Counted from the stretch's first letter, positions 34,163 through 43,170 are shown. The stretch is 64,000 bases of DNA from Thermus brockianus (GCF_021462505.1 NZ_JAKEDV010000003.1:1-64000); one strand, 5' to 3'. The notes: generated from the sequence alone by a model not told the origin. Made by a program: numbers and translations.

Positions 34163-36036
34163 TACTTGAGCCGGGCCAGGGGGAGCCGCTTGCAGGCGGA
34201 AAGCACCGCTCCCAGGGTGGCGTAGCCCTTCTCCTTCAGGAGGGGCACCATGCGGGCGAAGACCTCCGCGGTCATGAGGGCGTCCCCGAGGGCGGTGTGC
34301 CGGCCGAGCACGGGGACCCCGAAGCGCTCCGCCAGGGCCTCGAGGCGGTGGTCCTTGAGGTCGGGGAAGAGGAGGTGGGCGAGGAGGAGGGTGTCCACCA
34401 AGGGGGGCTCCCCCACCCCCACCTTCCGCAGAAAGGCCAGGTCAAAGGCCCCGTTGTGGGCCAGGAGCACCGTGTCCTCCAGGAAGGCCTTGAAGGCGGG
34501 GAGGACCTCTTCCAGCCTGGGCTTGCCCTTAAGCATCTCCCAGGTGAGGCCGTGCACCTCCGTGGCCGCCTTGGGGACGGGGCGCCCGGGGTCCACCAGG
34601 GCCTCAAAGGTTTCCTGGTAGAGCACCTTTCGCCCCAGCACGTGCACCGCCCCTAGGGCGATGATGGCGTCCTTTTCCGGGTCTAGGCCGGTGGTCTCCA
34701 GGTCAAAGGCGGTGTAGAGGAGGCCCTCCAAGGGGGCCTCCTCCAGGGCCTCCGGCACCTGGAGCAGGGCGGGGTCCACCACCTCGGCCCGGGGTGGGGG
34801 TCCTTGGGGGACGGGGAGGCTTGGCGCTTCCCTGGCCGGGAGGAGGAGGTGAAGCCGGCCACCCTCCCGCCAAAGGCTTCCCCGGGCGGCCTCCACCGCC
34901 TCCTGCAGGAGGGGGTGGGGCTTTGGGGCGGGGTGGGGGAAGCTTAGGGTGAGGCGGAAGAGACCCCCTTGCCGTGCCCCTTCCAGAAAGACCTCCTCCT
35001 CGTTTCCCAAGGTGGCGGCGAGGCCCCGGGCCAGGGCGTAGGTGTCCGCTTGCACCAAAAACCCCTCGGCCCCTTCCCTTAGGGCAAACCCCGGGGAAAG
35101 CCCCGCCTCCCGCTCCAGGGCCTCCGCCAAAAGGGAAAGGAGGTCTTCCGCCCGCACCTCCTCCACCTGCGCCGGGGCCTTGAGCGCTTCCACCAGGTGG
35201 GAAAGGGCCTCCGCCGTGGCCCGGGCTTGGGCGAGGAGGGGGTGGGGCACCTCCTCCGCCAAGGCCTCCACCATGGCCCTAAGCCCCGCCAGCTTGTCCC
35301 TTAAGCGGTGCAAGGTGGCCTCCTTTAGCTCCCCCTCCTCCTGCGCCTCTTCCAAAAGGAGCAGAAAGCCCCCTTCCGCCAAGGCCACCGCCTGGAGGCG
35401 CAGGGGCCCCCTGGGCCCTTGGGTGAGGAAGCGCTCCTCGGGGAGGGCCAGGGCGTGGGCCAGGAGCCCCCGGTCTAGGAGGCCGAAGAGGCTCTTGCCC
35501 GCCCCTAGCCCTTCCCCAAGGAGCCTGCGGGCCGGGGGGTTGTAGAGGAGGACCTGGCCCTTTGGGCTTGCCAGCACCACCCCTTGGGGCAGGTGGGCGA
35601 TGAGGGCGGCCAGGATTTCCCGCTCCCGCTCCAAGAGGGCCTTGGCCTCGGCGATGCGGGTTTCCACCTCCTTTTCCAGGGCTTCCTTTTCCTCGGCCAG
35701 GCGGTTGATGAGCCTGGCCAAGGCCTGAAGCTCAAAGGGTCCCTTGAGGCGCAGGCGGTGGCCGGGATGGGCCAGGAGGACCTCCGCCTCCTGGCCCAGG
35801 GCCCGGGTGGCGGCCAGGTACCCCAGGAAAAGGGGGTGGAGGAGGGCGGCCAGCACCAGGGCGAAGAGGAGGCCCAGGAAGAGGAGGAGAAAGGCCTTCT
35901 CCTGGGCCACCCGGAGGAGTTCCCGTGCCAGGGCCTCCTCCCCTTGGAGGAGGAGGAAAAGCCCCGCCCCCACCGTCCCCCCCACCAGGAGGAGGCCCAA
36001 GAGGAGGGCGCCCAAAAAGCGCAGGGCCTCCCTCAT
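34159..36036 (-). CDS. Membrane pseudo-histidine kinase fused to a DEDDh exonuclease
   Basis: 625 aa. Two membrane helices (about 8-30, 46-72), a HAMP-like and coiled-coil stretch, a PAS-like domain (about 145-210) and a kinase-like region (about 230-405). The H-box is altered (LHRLRDKL for HELRTPL) and I see no N or G boxes, so it is probably inactive. Residues about 440-620 form a DnaQ/PolC-type 3'-5' exonuclease with intact motifs: FDLETTGLD (Exo I), HNGAFDLAFL (Exo II), and H...D in GRHTALGDALMTAEVF (Exo III). Last gene of the kinase operon; overlaps the receiver by 4 bases. Confidence 0.85.
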   Translation of the reverse strand: MREALRFLGALLLGLLLVGGTVGAGLFLLLQGEEALARELLRVAQEKAFLLLFLGLLFALVLAALLHPLFLGYLAATRALGQEAEVLLAHPGHRLRLKGPFELQALARLINRLAEEKEALEKEVETRIAEAKALLEREREILAALIAHLPQGVVLASPKGQVLLYNPPARRLLGEGLGAGKSLFGLLDRGLLAHALALPEERFLTQGPRGPLRLQAVALAEGGFLLLLEEAQEEGELKEATLHRLRDKLAGLRAMVEALAEEVPHPLLAQARATAEALSHLVEALKAPAQVEEVRAEDLLSLLAEALEREAGLSPGFALREGAEGFLVQADTYALARGLAATLGNEEEVFLEGARQGGLFRLTLSFPHPAPKPHPLLQEAVEAARGSLWREGGRLHLLLPAREAPSLPVPQGPPPRAEVVDPALLQVPEALEEAPLEGLLYTAFDLETTGLDPEKDAIIALGAVHVLGRKVLYQETFEALVDPGRPVPKAATEVHGLTWEMLKGKPRLEEVLPAFKAFLEDTVLLAHNGAFDLAFLRKVGVGEPPLVDTLLLAHLLFPDLKDHRLEALAERFGVPVLGRHTALGDALMTAEVFARMVPLLKEKGYATLGAVLSACKRLPLARLKY

Positions 36037-36392
36037 GCCCCCTCCAAGAGCCCCCGCACCCGGGCGAGGAAGTCCTCCGTGGCGAAGGGCTTGCCCAAAA
36101 ACCCCTCCGCCCCCAGGGCCTCCGCCTTGGCCCGGTCCGCCTCCCGGCCCCGGGCGGTGAGGACCAGGACCTTGGGGGGGCTTGGGCGGGCTTTTAGGCG
36201 CTCCAGGACGGCGAAGCCGTCTAGGCCAGGGAGCATCAGGTCTAAGACCACCAGGTCCACGGGGCCTCGCTCCACCGCCTCGAGGGCCTCCTCTCCCGTC
36301 TTGGCCAAGGCCACCTCGTACCCTGCCTTGCGCAGGAGAAACTCTAGGGGCACCAAGATGCTCTCCTCGTCATCCACCAAGAGAACCCGCAT
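36033..36392 (-). CDS. Stand-alone response regulator receiver
   Basis: 119 aa consisting of only a receiver domain: acidic pocket LLVDDEES (residues 6-8), phosphoacceptor Asp in LVVLDLMLPG (about 51), the Thr/Ser in LVLTARG and Lys in LGKPF. There is no DNA-binding or other output domain, unlike CrbR, the LuxR-type partner of CrbS. It overlaps the kinase by 23 bases and the exonuclease by 4. It probably works by binding a partner protein. Confidence 0.92.
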   Translation of the reverse strand: MRVLLVDDEESILVPLEFLLRKAGYEVALAKTGEEALEAVERGPVDLVVLDLMLPGLDGFAVLERLKARPSPPKVLVLTARGREADRAKAEALGAEGFLGKPFATEDFLARVRGLLEGA

Positions 36393-38868
36393 CCGCCACC
36401 TCCAAGGGCAAGGTAAAGGCGAAGGCCCCGCCTTCCCCTTCCTCCAGGTAAAGCCTTCCCCCCAAGGCCTCGGCAAGGCGCCTTGCCAGGTAAAGGCCAA
36501 GCCCCGTGCCGCCCGAAAGGCTTTGGAAGGGCTCAAAGATCCGGGGCCGGGCTTCCGCCGGGACCCCAGGGCCATCGTCCAGGACGCGGAAAAGGGCTTC
36601 TTGCCCTTTTGGGGCAAGCTCCAGGCGTACCCGGCTTTTGGCGTGGCGCACGGCGTTGGTGAGGAGGTTGAGGAGCACCTGGAGAACCCGGTCCCGGTCG
36701 GTGTGGGTGAAGAGTGGGGTCAAGGCCCTTTCCAGTCTAATTCCCCGCTCCCGGGCCAGGGGTTCGGCGAGGCTTAGGGCCTCCTCCGCCAAGGCCTTTA
36801 GGTCCGTGGGCCGCTTCTCCAAGGCGGGGTTTGCCTGGAGCCTGGCGTAGGCCAGGATTTCCTCCACCAGGCGGGAAAGCCTTTCCGTTTCCTTGGCCAG
36901 GAGGGCGGTGAAGCGCCCTTTTTCCTCCTCCGGGAGGTCCGGGTGGTCCCGCAGGATCTCCGCCAGGGCCCGCACGGCGGTGAGGGGGGTCTTGAGCTCG
37001 TGGGAAACCGCCCAAAGGAGCTCGTCCTTGGCTTGGTCCAGGGCCTTGAGCCGCTCGTAGGCCTCGGCCAGCTCCCGCCTTGCCGCCTCCAGGGCTTGGG
37101 CGTAGGCCCGCACCTCCTTGGACTCGCGGGCCGCCTCCTCCAGGAGGGGGGTGTAGCCCTCTTCCCCGGGGGCCTTTTGCGTGACGGAAAGGAGTAGGAG
37201 CCTCGCCGTGGCCGGGCCGATGGCGGAGGAGAGGAGGGCTTCGGCCCGCAGGGCGGCCTCCCTCCCCGAAAGCCCCTGGGCTTCCCTCAGGAAACCCTCC
37301 GCCGCCTCCCGGCCCAAGACCCTTTCCAAAAGGGCGGCGAGCGCCCCCACCTCCCCGGTGCGCCCTTCCCGTTGGGGTCTTCCCCGGCTAAAAAGGGAGA
37401 TGCCCAGGGTAAGGGCCAGGTTTACCCCAAAGCTCACCAAAAAGCCGTGGGTGATGGGGTCTAGGCCCTTTAGGCCCAAGAGCCCCTCCGGGCGCAGGAG
37501 GGGGTGGGGGCCTTCCAGGAAGGCCTGGGGAAGCCAGCCCGAGCGGGCCAGGGCGGGCAGGAAGAGGGTGTAGGCCCAGAGGAGGATCCCGGCCACGAGC
37601 CCCGCCAAGGCCCCTGTGCCCGTGGCCCCTTTCCAGTAGAGGCCGAGGAGGGCCGCCGGGGCCAGCTGGGTCACGGCCACGAAGGAGATGAGCCCCATGC
37701 CCACCAGGGCGTAGGCCTCCCCCGCCAGGCGGAAGTAGAGGTAGGCGAGGAGCATCACGAAGAGGATGGCGAGCCTTCGCCAAAGGAGGAGGCTTCCCAG
37801 GGCCCGGTAGCGCAGGAGGAGGGGGGAGAGGAGGTGGTTGGAAAGCAGGATGGAAAGGGCAAGCCCCTCCACCACCACCATGGCCGTGGCGGCGGAAACC
37901 GCCCCCAAGAAGGCCAGGAAGGCCACCCAGGGGTTTCCCGCAAGAAGGGGCAGGGCGAGGACGTAGAGGTCGGGGTTTTCCCCGGGCAAAAGAAGCCTTC
38001 CCCAGAGGGCCAAGGGGAGGATGGGCAGGTTGATGAGGAGGAGGTAGAGGGGGAAGGCCCAGGCGGCCTTGGGCAGGTGGCTGGGGTCTTGGCTTTCCAC
38101 CACCCCCACGTGGAACTGCCGGGGCAGGAAGAGGAAGGCGAGGGCGGAAAGCGCCACCAGGCTCACCCAAGCGAGGTGCCCGGAAAGCCCCTCGGGGGGC
38201 AGGAGGAGGGGGTGGAGGTCGGGGCGGGCTTGGGCGAGGGGAAAGGGGTTTCCCAGGCTCAGGAGGACGAAGGCGCCCACCAGGAGGAGGGCGAAGAGCT
38301 TCACCAAGGACTCAAAGGCCACCGCCAGGACCAGGCCCGGGTGGCGCTCCGAGGGGTCCAGGCGGCGGGTGCCGAAGAGGATGGCGAAGAGGGCGAGGAG
38401 AAGGGCGGTGAGGAGGGCCACGTCCGCCAGGGGAGCCTTTTCCCCGCTTAGGAAGAGGAAGGCTTGGGCGATGGCCTTAAGCTGCAGGGCCAGGTACGGC
38501 AAAAGCCCCACCACCAAAAACCCCGCCGCCAGGGGGGCTAGGGGCCCGGGGCCGTAGCGGAGGTGGAGGAAGTCCGCCCAGGAGGTGAGGCGGTGGGTCT
38601 TGGCCAGGGCGAGGAGCCTCCCGTGGAGCCAGGGCCAGAGGAGGAGGGTGAGGGTGGGGCCCAGGTAGATGGGGAGGAAGGTGGCCCCCTCCGTGGCCGC
38701 CCGGCCGGCGCTCCCCAGGAAAGTCCAGGCGGTGGCGTAGACCGCCAGGGAGAGGGCGTAGACCCAAGGGCTTTGCGTGAGGCGCGGGCGGCCTTCCCCC
38801 CACAGGGCCACCAGGAAGAGGAGGCCGAGGTAGAGGAAAAGGCCTAAAAGAAGCGTCCAAGGGCTCAT
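36370..38868 (-). CDS. SLC5 transporter-histidine kinase (CrbS/CbrA-like)
   Basis: 832 aa. The first 495 residues are a sodium:solute symporter-like domain with about 13 helices, followed by a helical STAC-like linker (about 500-570), a coiled coil and a complete kinase: H-box WAVSHELKTPLTAVRALAEIL (about 620), N-box NLLTNAVRHAK, G1 DDGPGVP, G2 GGTGLGLYLARRL. In gammaproteobacteria CrbS of this layout controls acetyl-CoA synthetase (the acetate switch); three such synthetases lie nearby here. It is coupled to the 58-aa gene upstream by ATGA. Confidence 0.9.
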   Translation of the reverse strand: MSPWTLLLGLFLYLGLLFLVALWGEGRPRLTQSPWVYALSLAVYATAWTFLGSAGRAATEGATFLPIYLGPTLTLLLWPWLHGRLLALAKTHRLTSWADFLHLRYGPGPLAPLAAGFLVVGLLPYLALQLKAIAQAFLFLSGEKAPLADVALLTALLLALFAILFGTRRLDPSERHPGLVLAVAFESLVKLFALLLVGAFVLLSLGNPFPLAQARPDLHPLLLPPEGLSGHLAWVSLVALSALAFLFLPRQFHVGVVESQDPSHLPKAAWAFPLYLLLINLPILPLALWGRLLLPGENPDLYVLALPLLAGNPWVAFLAFLGAVSAATAMVVVEGLALSILLSNHLLSPLLLRYRALGSLLLWRRLAILFVMLLAYLYFRLAGEAYALVGMGLISFVAVTQLAPAALLGLYWKGATGTGALAGLVAGILLWAYTLFLPALARSGWLPQAFLEGPHPLLRPEGLLGLKGLDPITHGFLVSFGVNLALTLGISLFSRGRPQREGRTGEVGALAALLERVLGREAAEGFLREAQGLSGREAALRAEALLSSAIGPATARLLLLSVTQKAPGEEGYTPLLEEAARESKEVRAYAQALEAARRELAEAYERLKALDQAKDELLWAVSHELKTPLTAVRALAEILRDHPDLPEEEKGRFTALLAKETERLSRLVEEILAYARLQANPALEKRPTDLKALAEEALSLAEPLARERGIRLERALTPLFTHTDRDRVLQVLLNLLTNAVRHAKSRVRLELAPKGQEALFRVLDDGPGVPAEARPRIFEPFQSLSGGTGLGLYLARRLAEALGGRLYLEEGEGGAFAFTLPLEVADAGSLGG

Positions 38869-39041
38869 GGCCGGCGGAAGAGGAGAAAGGCCAGAAAGAC
38901 CACCAAGGCCCAGGCCCCGAAGAGGTAGAGGTAAAGGGGGGGAAGCCCCAAAGGCCCCTCCACCCCCCGGAAGAGGAGGCTTAGGGGCAGGGTGAAGAGG
39001 AAGAGGGCGAGGAGGAAAAGGGCAAAGGCTTTTTCCTTCAT
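38865..39041 (-). CDS. 58-aa two-helix membrane protein
   Basis: A 59-codon frame begins with ATG at 39041 and reads MKEKAFALFLLALFLFTLP, a loop (RGVEGPLGLPPLY), then a second helix AWALVVFLAFLLF and the tail RRP. Both ends overlap neighbours as ATGA: the nucleotidyltransferase stop upstream and the kinase start downstream. Its place resembles that of small partner subunits of SLC5 transporters (DUF485, DUF4212), and I infer a similar role for the transporter-kinase. No named family recognised. Confidence 0.75.
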   Translation of the reverse strand: MKEKAFALFLLALFLFTLPLSLLFRGVEGPLGLPPLYLYLFGAWALVVFLAFLLFRRP

Positions 39042-40786
39042 CGCAGGTTAAAGCGGCTTGCCGTGCTCTCCTGGATTTCCTGGATGGCCCTAAACCCCTC
39101 GAGGGCCCGCCGTTTTTCCCCAGCGGAGAGGGCGGTCCAGAGCACCCGGTTCTCCACGGGCCTCCCTTCCCGGAAGGCCTTGAGCTGGTGGGCGAGCCGC
39201 AGGCCGAAGAAGAAGCGGAAGGCCTCCTCCAGCCTTTCCGCCCCTTCCCGGCTTAGCGTCCCCGCTTCCGCCGCTATGCGTAGCCTTTCCACCGTGCCCT
39301 TGGCGGCGCTTCCCGCCAGGAGGGCGTAAAGCCTCGCCAGGGACACGATGGGGGCGAGGGCGGAGCGCTTGAGGTCTATAAAGCCTTCTTCCGTGCGCAC
39401 CCGGCCCAGGAAGCCCAAGGGGGGGCGGAACTCCAGGCTGGCCCGGGCCAGGTGGTAGAGGAAGACCCCCCGCTTGGCCCCTTCCAGAATGGCTTCCTCC
39501 AGGGGTTTCAGGGAAAGGGCCCCGGCGGCGCTCCGGAAGTCAAAGAAGATCTGGGTTTCCAGGAGGGCCTGGGGCTCGGGGGTTTCCATGAAGCGGCGGA
39601 AGGTGGCGATCCAGTCCGCCAGGGGCATGCGCCAGCGGGTGGCCATGTAGCCCCCTTTGCACTCGGGGATCCCCGCCTGCAAAAGCCCCCCCACCACCCG
39701 CTCCGCCAGGGCCTGGAAGTAGGCCTCGTGCCCTCCTTCCGCCAGGACCAAGGCGTTGTCTTGGTCGGTGAGGAGGGCTTGCTCCTTTCGGCCTTCCGAG
39801 CCGAAGACCATGAAGCTATAGGGGATAGGGGGTGGCCCTAAGGCCGCTTCCGCCTCCTTCACCAGGCGCCGGATCAGGGCATCGTTCAAGGAGGCCACCA
39901 CCCGACCGATCTCCAGGGCCTCGAGGCCCTTTTGAAAAAGCCCCTCCACCAGGTGGGCCACCTCGGCGCTATAACGGGCGAGCTCCAGGCGCTCAATCCG
40001 CCGCAGGAGGAGAAGGGGGCTTTGCGCCTGGTGAAGGAGAAGGTCCGTGTGGGTGACCACGCCCACCAACTTCCCCCCTTCCGTGAGGGGCAGGTGGTGG
40101 ATCCCCCGCTCCACCATGGCCGCCACCGCCTCGTAAAGGGGGGTATCCGCCGGCAGGGCGAAGAGGGGAGCGGTCATCACCGCCGCCACGGGCGTGGAGG
40201 GGGGAAGGCCCTCCGCCAGCACCCGGTTTCTCAGGTCCCGGTCCGTGAGGATGCCCGGGGGGTCCGAGGCCACCAGGAGGCTACTTATGCCCTCCTCCCG
40301 CATCCTCCTCGCCGCCTCCTGCACCGGGGCCTCCGGGGCGATGAAGACGGGCTTTCGCCGCACGAGCCGCCCCACGGGGGCGAAGAGGGAGAGGTCGGGC
40401 AGGGCCCTAAGCCGTACCCGTTCCACCAGCCCCTGCCCGAAGAAGCGGGCGGCCTCGGGGTAGGCGAGGAGCTTGCGGAAGCTCTCCTCGGGGAAACATA
40501 GGAGGCGCACCGGGGTCTTGGCCACCACGCTAAACGCCGGGGGCTCCCCGGAAAGGAGGGACGGGAACCCGAAAAACTCCCCGGGCTCCAGGGTGTCCAC
40601 CTCCCTTTCCCCGTCCCGGAGGGCCACCTCTCCTTCCAGGACCAGGTAGACCGCCCGGGCCGGCCTTCCCCCTTGCTCCAGGAAAGGGGTGCCTGGGGGG
40701 TGGCGCTCCTCCCTGGCCTCTTGAAGGAGGGCTTCCCGTTCAGCCTCGGGAAGGGCGTTCAGGGGTGGGACCGTTCTTGGGTCCAT
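39038..40786 (-). CDS. cNMP-binding/CBS/DUF294 nucleotidyltransferase-like protein
   Basis: 582 aa. A cyclic-nucleotide-binding-like domain (about 10-120, LEPGEFFGFPSLLSGEP), two CBS motifs (about 145-260, VQEAARRMREEGISSLLVA and LYEAVAAMVERGIHHLPL), then a DUF294 nucleotidyltransferase domain with FGSEGRKEQALLTDQDNALV (about 340), and a helical C-terminal DUF294_C part. It resembles the GlnD-type sensory nucleotidyltransferases that accompany acetate permease and CrbS genes in proteobacteria. It overlaps the upstream membrane gene by 47 bases. Confidence 0.88.
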   Translation of the reverse strand: MDPRTVPPLNALPEAEREALLQEAREERHPPGTPFLEQGGRPARAVYLVLEGEVALRDGEREVDTLEPGEFFGFPSLLSGEPPAFSVVAKTPVRLLCFPEESFRKLLAYPEAARFFGQGLVERVRLRALPDLSLFAPVGRLVRRKPVFIAPEAPVQEAARRMREEGISSLLVASDPPGILTDRDLRNRVLAEGLPPSTPVAAVMTAPLFALPADTPLYEAVAAMVERGIHHLPLTEGGKLVGVVTHTDLLLHQAQSPLLLLRRIERLELARYSAEVAHLVEGLFQKGLEALEIGRVVASLNDALIRRLVKEAEAALGPPPIPYSFMVFGSEGRKEQALLTDQDNALVLAEGGHEAYFQALAERVVGGLLQAGIPECKGGYMATRWRMPLADWIATFRRFMETPEPQALLETQIFFDFRSAAGALSLKPLEEAILEGAKRGVFLYHLARASLEFRPPLGFLGRVRTEEGFIDLKRSALAPIVSLARLYALLAGSAAKGTVERLRIAAEAGTLSREGAERLEEAFRFFFGLRLAHQLKAFREGRPVENRVLWTALSAGEKRRALEGFRAIQEIQESTASRFNLR

Positions 40787-41111
40787 AATCCGGGGTGAGC
40801 CAGGCGAGGAGGGGGACCAGGAAGTGGTAGGCCGCCTGCCCGCCCAGGGCTAGGGTCAGCCCTAAGCCCAGGACAAAGGCAGGGGGCAGAAGGACGAAAA
40901 GCCGCACCACGCGCCCTAGGCCTGGCGGGGGAAGGGGCCAAAGCCGGTGGTAAAAAACGCCAAGGCCCATGCCTATCAGGGCCGCGAGGGCAAGGCGCAG
41001 GAGGAAGCCGGGGGTGGGGAAGGGAAGGCCCAGGGCGTAGTGGCCCCCTAGGTAGAAGAGGAAGAGGGCCGTCAAGCTTCCCAGGTAAAAGCGGAGGTAG
41101 CCAAGTACCAT
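40740..41111 (-). CDS. Small membrane protein (123 aa)
   Basis: Three to four hydrophobic segments (about 5-25, 33-53, 65-90, 92-108) with a charged, proline-rich tail. No family recognised. It is first gene of the sensor operon, with TAGAAT five bases before the ATG. The 3' end is read in two frames because the nucleotidyltransferase gene starts inside it. Confidence 0.65.
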   Translation of the reverse strand: MVLGYLRFYLGSLTALFLFYLGGHYALGLPFPTPGFLLRLALAALIGMGLGVFYHRLWPLPPPGLGRVVRLFVLLPPAFVLGLGLTLALGGQAAYHFLVPLLAWLTPDYGPKNGPTPERPSRG

Positions 41112-41116
41112 ACTTC

Positions 41117-41122
41117 ATTCTA
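41117..41122 (-). promoter_or_regulatory. -10 box of a leaderless promoter (sensor operon)
   Basis: TAGAAT on the minus strand, 5 bases before the ATG at 41111. It probably drives the five overlapping genes of the sensor operon that follow. Confidence 0.5.
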
Positions 41123-41130
41123 GGGTGAGG

Positions 41131-41164
41131 CCAAAAGGAAAACCCCCCGGGGAGCCCCGGGGGG
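41131..41164 (-). terminator. Terminator after the symporter gene
   Basis: Minus strand: CCCCCCGGGG-CT-CCCCGGGGGG (41164-41143), a 10-bp stem, then TTTTCCTTTT. It separates the symporter unit from the sensor operon. Confidence 0.85.
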
Positions 41165-41171
41165 TTTGGCC

Positions 41172-42841
41172 TTAGTGCTCTGCCGCCTGGCCCGCCCCTT
41201 TGGGCACGCGGATCTCGTCCACCAGCTTCTGGATCTCTGCGGGGGGCGGGGGCGTGGCCCGGGAGACCAGGTAGGCTACCAGGAAGTTGAGGAGCATGCC
41301 CACGGTGCCGATGCCCTCCGGGGAGATACCGAAGACGAAGCGGGGCCAGCCCAGGTAGTTCGTGCCCACGATGTAGGTGGCGGTGAAGATCAGCCCTACG
41401 AGCATCCCGGCCACCGCCCCCTGGGTGTTCATCCTGCGGTCAAAGATGCCCAGGAGGATGGCGGGGAAGAAGGTGCTGGCGGCAAGCCCGAAGGCAAAGG
41501 CCACCAGCTGGGCGATGAAGGCGGGCGGGTTGATGCCAAAGGGGGCTGCGAGGACCGTGACCAGGAGGATCACCACCCGGGCGATGGTGAGCTTGGTGGT
41601 CTCCGAGGCCTGGGGGTTGATGATGCGGGTGTAGAGGTCGTGGGAGATGGCGCTGGCCATGACGATGAGAAGCCCCGCCGCTGTGGAAAGCGCCGCCGCC
41701 AGGCCGCCTGCCGCCACCAGGCCTACCACGATGGGGGAAAGCTTCGCCACCTCGGGGGTGGAGAGGACGATGATGTCCCGGTCAATGGTGATCTCGTTGG
41801 TGTCGCGGCTAGCGGTGATTTGGTAGATGCGTCCCCGTTTTTGTCCTCCAGCTTGAGAAGGCCCGTCTTGCTCCACTTCTGCACCCAGTCAATCTGCTGC
41901 ACTTCCTCCACCGGCTTGTTGGCCAAGGTGTTCAGGAGGTTGTACTTGGAGAAGACGGCCACAGCGGGGGCGGTGGTGTAGAGAAGGGCGATGAAGAGGA
42001 GGGCCCACCCGGCGCTCCAGCGGGCGTCGGAGGCCTTGGGCACGGTGTAGAAACGGATGATCACGTGGGGTAGGCCGGCCGTACCCACCATGAGGGTTAG
42101 GGTGATGAGGAAGACGTTGAGCTGGCTCAGGCTTTGGAAGGGCTTGACATATTCGTTGAGGCCAAGTTCCACCTGCAGTTGGCTAAGCCGCACAGCGAAG
42201 TCTGAGAAGGTGAAGGCGAGCTGGGGGATGGGGTTTCCCGTGAGGAGGTTGGCGAGGGCGATGCCGGTGATGAGGTAGGCGATGATGAGCACGGTGTACT
42301 GGGCCACCTGGGTCCAGGTGATGCCCTTCATCCCACCGATTACGGCGATGAAGGCGGTGACCAAAACGGCGGCCCACACGCCCGTGGCCACATCCACCCC
42401 TAGATAGCGGGAAAGGACGATGCCCACGCCCCGGAGCTGGGGCACCACGTACACGAAGGAAACGAAGAGGGCGGAGATCACCGCCACCACCCGGGCCACG
42501 TTGGAGTAGTACCGGTCCCCCACGAACTCGGGCACGGTGAACTTGCCGTACTTGCGCAGGTAAGGGGCGAGGAGGAGGGCGAGGAGGACGTACCCTCCCG
42601 TCCAGCCCATGAGGTACACCGCCCCGTCAAACCCGAGGAAGGAGATGAGGCCTGCCATAGAGATGAAGCTCGCCCCCGACATCCAGTCGGCGGCGGTGGC
42701 GGCCCCGTTGGCCACGGGGGGTACGCCGCGGCCTGCCACGTAGAACCCCGTGGTCTCCCGCACGCGGGCCCAGTAGCCGATGCCCAGGTAGAGGGCGAAG
42801 GTGAGGAGTACGATGATCCAAGTCCAAACTTCCGCGGTCAT
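41172..42841 (-). pseudogene. Sodium:solute symporter (SSS/SLC5, VC2705-like), frameshifted
   Basis: Two frames cover one protein of about 555 aa. The N-terminal part (42841 to about 41840: MTAEVWTWIIVLLTFALYLGIGYW, WMSGASFISMAGL) holds the first nine or so helices. The rest, from RIYQITASRDTNEI to 41172, is in the -1 frame. The shift falls at an A5-C-G4 run (41833-41842); one added base there restores a single frame. Its DUF4212 partner precedes it, and synthetase genes lie beyond, so acetate or another short acid is the likely substrate. Recent mutation or homopolymer sequencing error cannot be separated. Confidence 0.85.
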
Positions 42842-42850
42842 ACCAACCTC

Positions 42851-43102
42851 CTAGTCCTCAAAGCCGTACTTCCGGTCCAAAGCGGCCATGCGGTAGGCGT
42901 AGTAGAAGATGAGGATCACAAACACGTAGATGCTCCCCTGCTGGGCGATCCAAAACCCCAAGGGGGGGCCGCCGAAGAGGCGGATGGCGTTGAGGGGTTC
43001 TGCCAAGAGGATGCCCAAGACATAGCCAACCAAAGCCCAAATGATGAGGAGGTTTCGGATAAGGTTTAGGTTTTCCTTCCAGTAAGCTTCTAGCCCGCTC
43101 AT
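42851..43102 (-). CDS. DUF4212 small subunit of the sodium:solute symporter
   Basis: 83 aa with two helices: WKENLNLIRNLLIIWALVGYVLGILLA then GGPPLGFWIAQQGSIYVFVILIFYYAYRM, ending DRKYGFED. This is the DUF4212 family, always found next to SSS symporters of the VC2705 type. ATG at 43102 is preferred because GGGAGGGAG lies just before it and the family begins here. It ends ten bases before the symporter start. Confidence 0.9.
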   Translation of the reverse strand: MSGLEAYWKENLNLIRNLLIIWALVGYVLGILLAEPLNAIRLFGGPPLGFWIAQQGSIYVFVILIFYYAYRMAALDRKYGFED

Positions 43103-43120
43103 AACTCCCTCCCCCGCTTG

Positions 43121-43139
43121 GGAAGCGGTACGCGCTTCC
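43121..43139 (-). promoter_or_regulatory. Stem-loop in the symporter leader
   Basis: GGAAGCG-N5-CGCTTCC forms a 7-bp hairpin in the 5' untranslated region, shortly before the GGGAGGGAG ribosome site of the DUF4212 gene. Confidence 0.5.
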
Positions 43140-43170
43140 GCCAGCAAAGCTTCCCTCGCGGTTAGCGGCA

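Noticed and set aside
36393-36617. N-terminal extension of the response regulator
   Set aside because: The receiver fold begins MRVLLVDDE at 36392. The extension is another frame of the kinase's C-terminus.
41833-41842. Programmed -1 frameshift in the symporter at AAAAAC
   Set aside because: In the reading frame the heptamer is C AAA AAC, not the canonical A AAA AAC, and I see no stimulatory stem just downstream. A lost base in a homopolymer is simpler.
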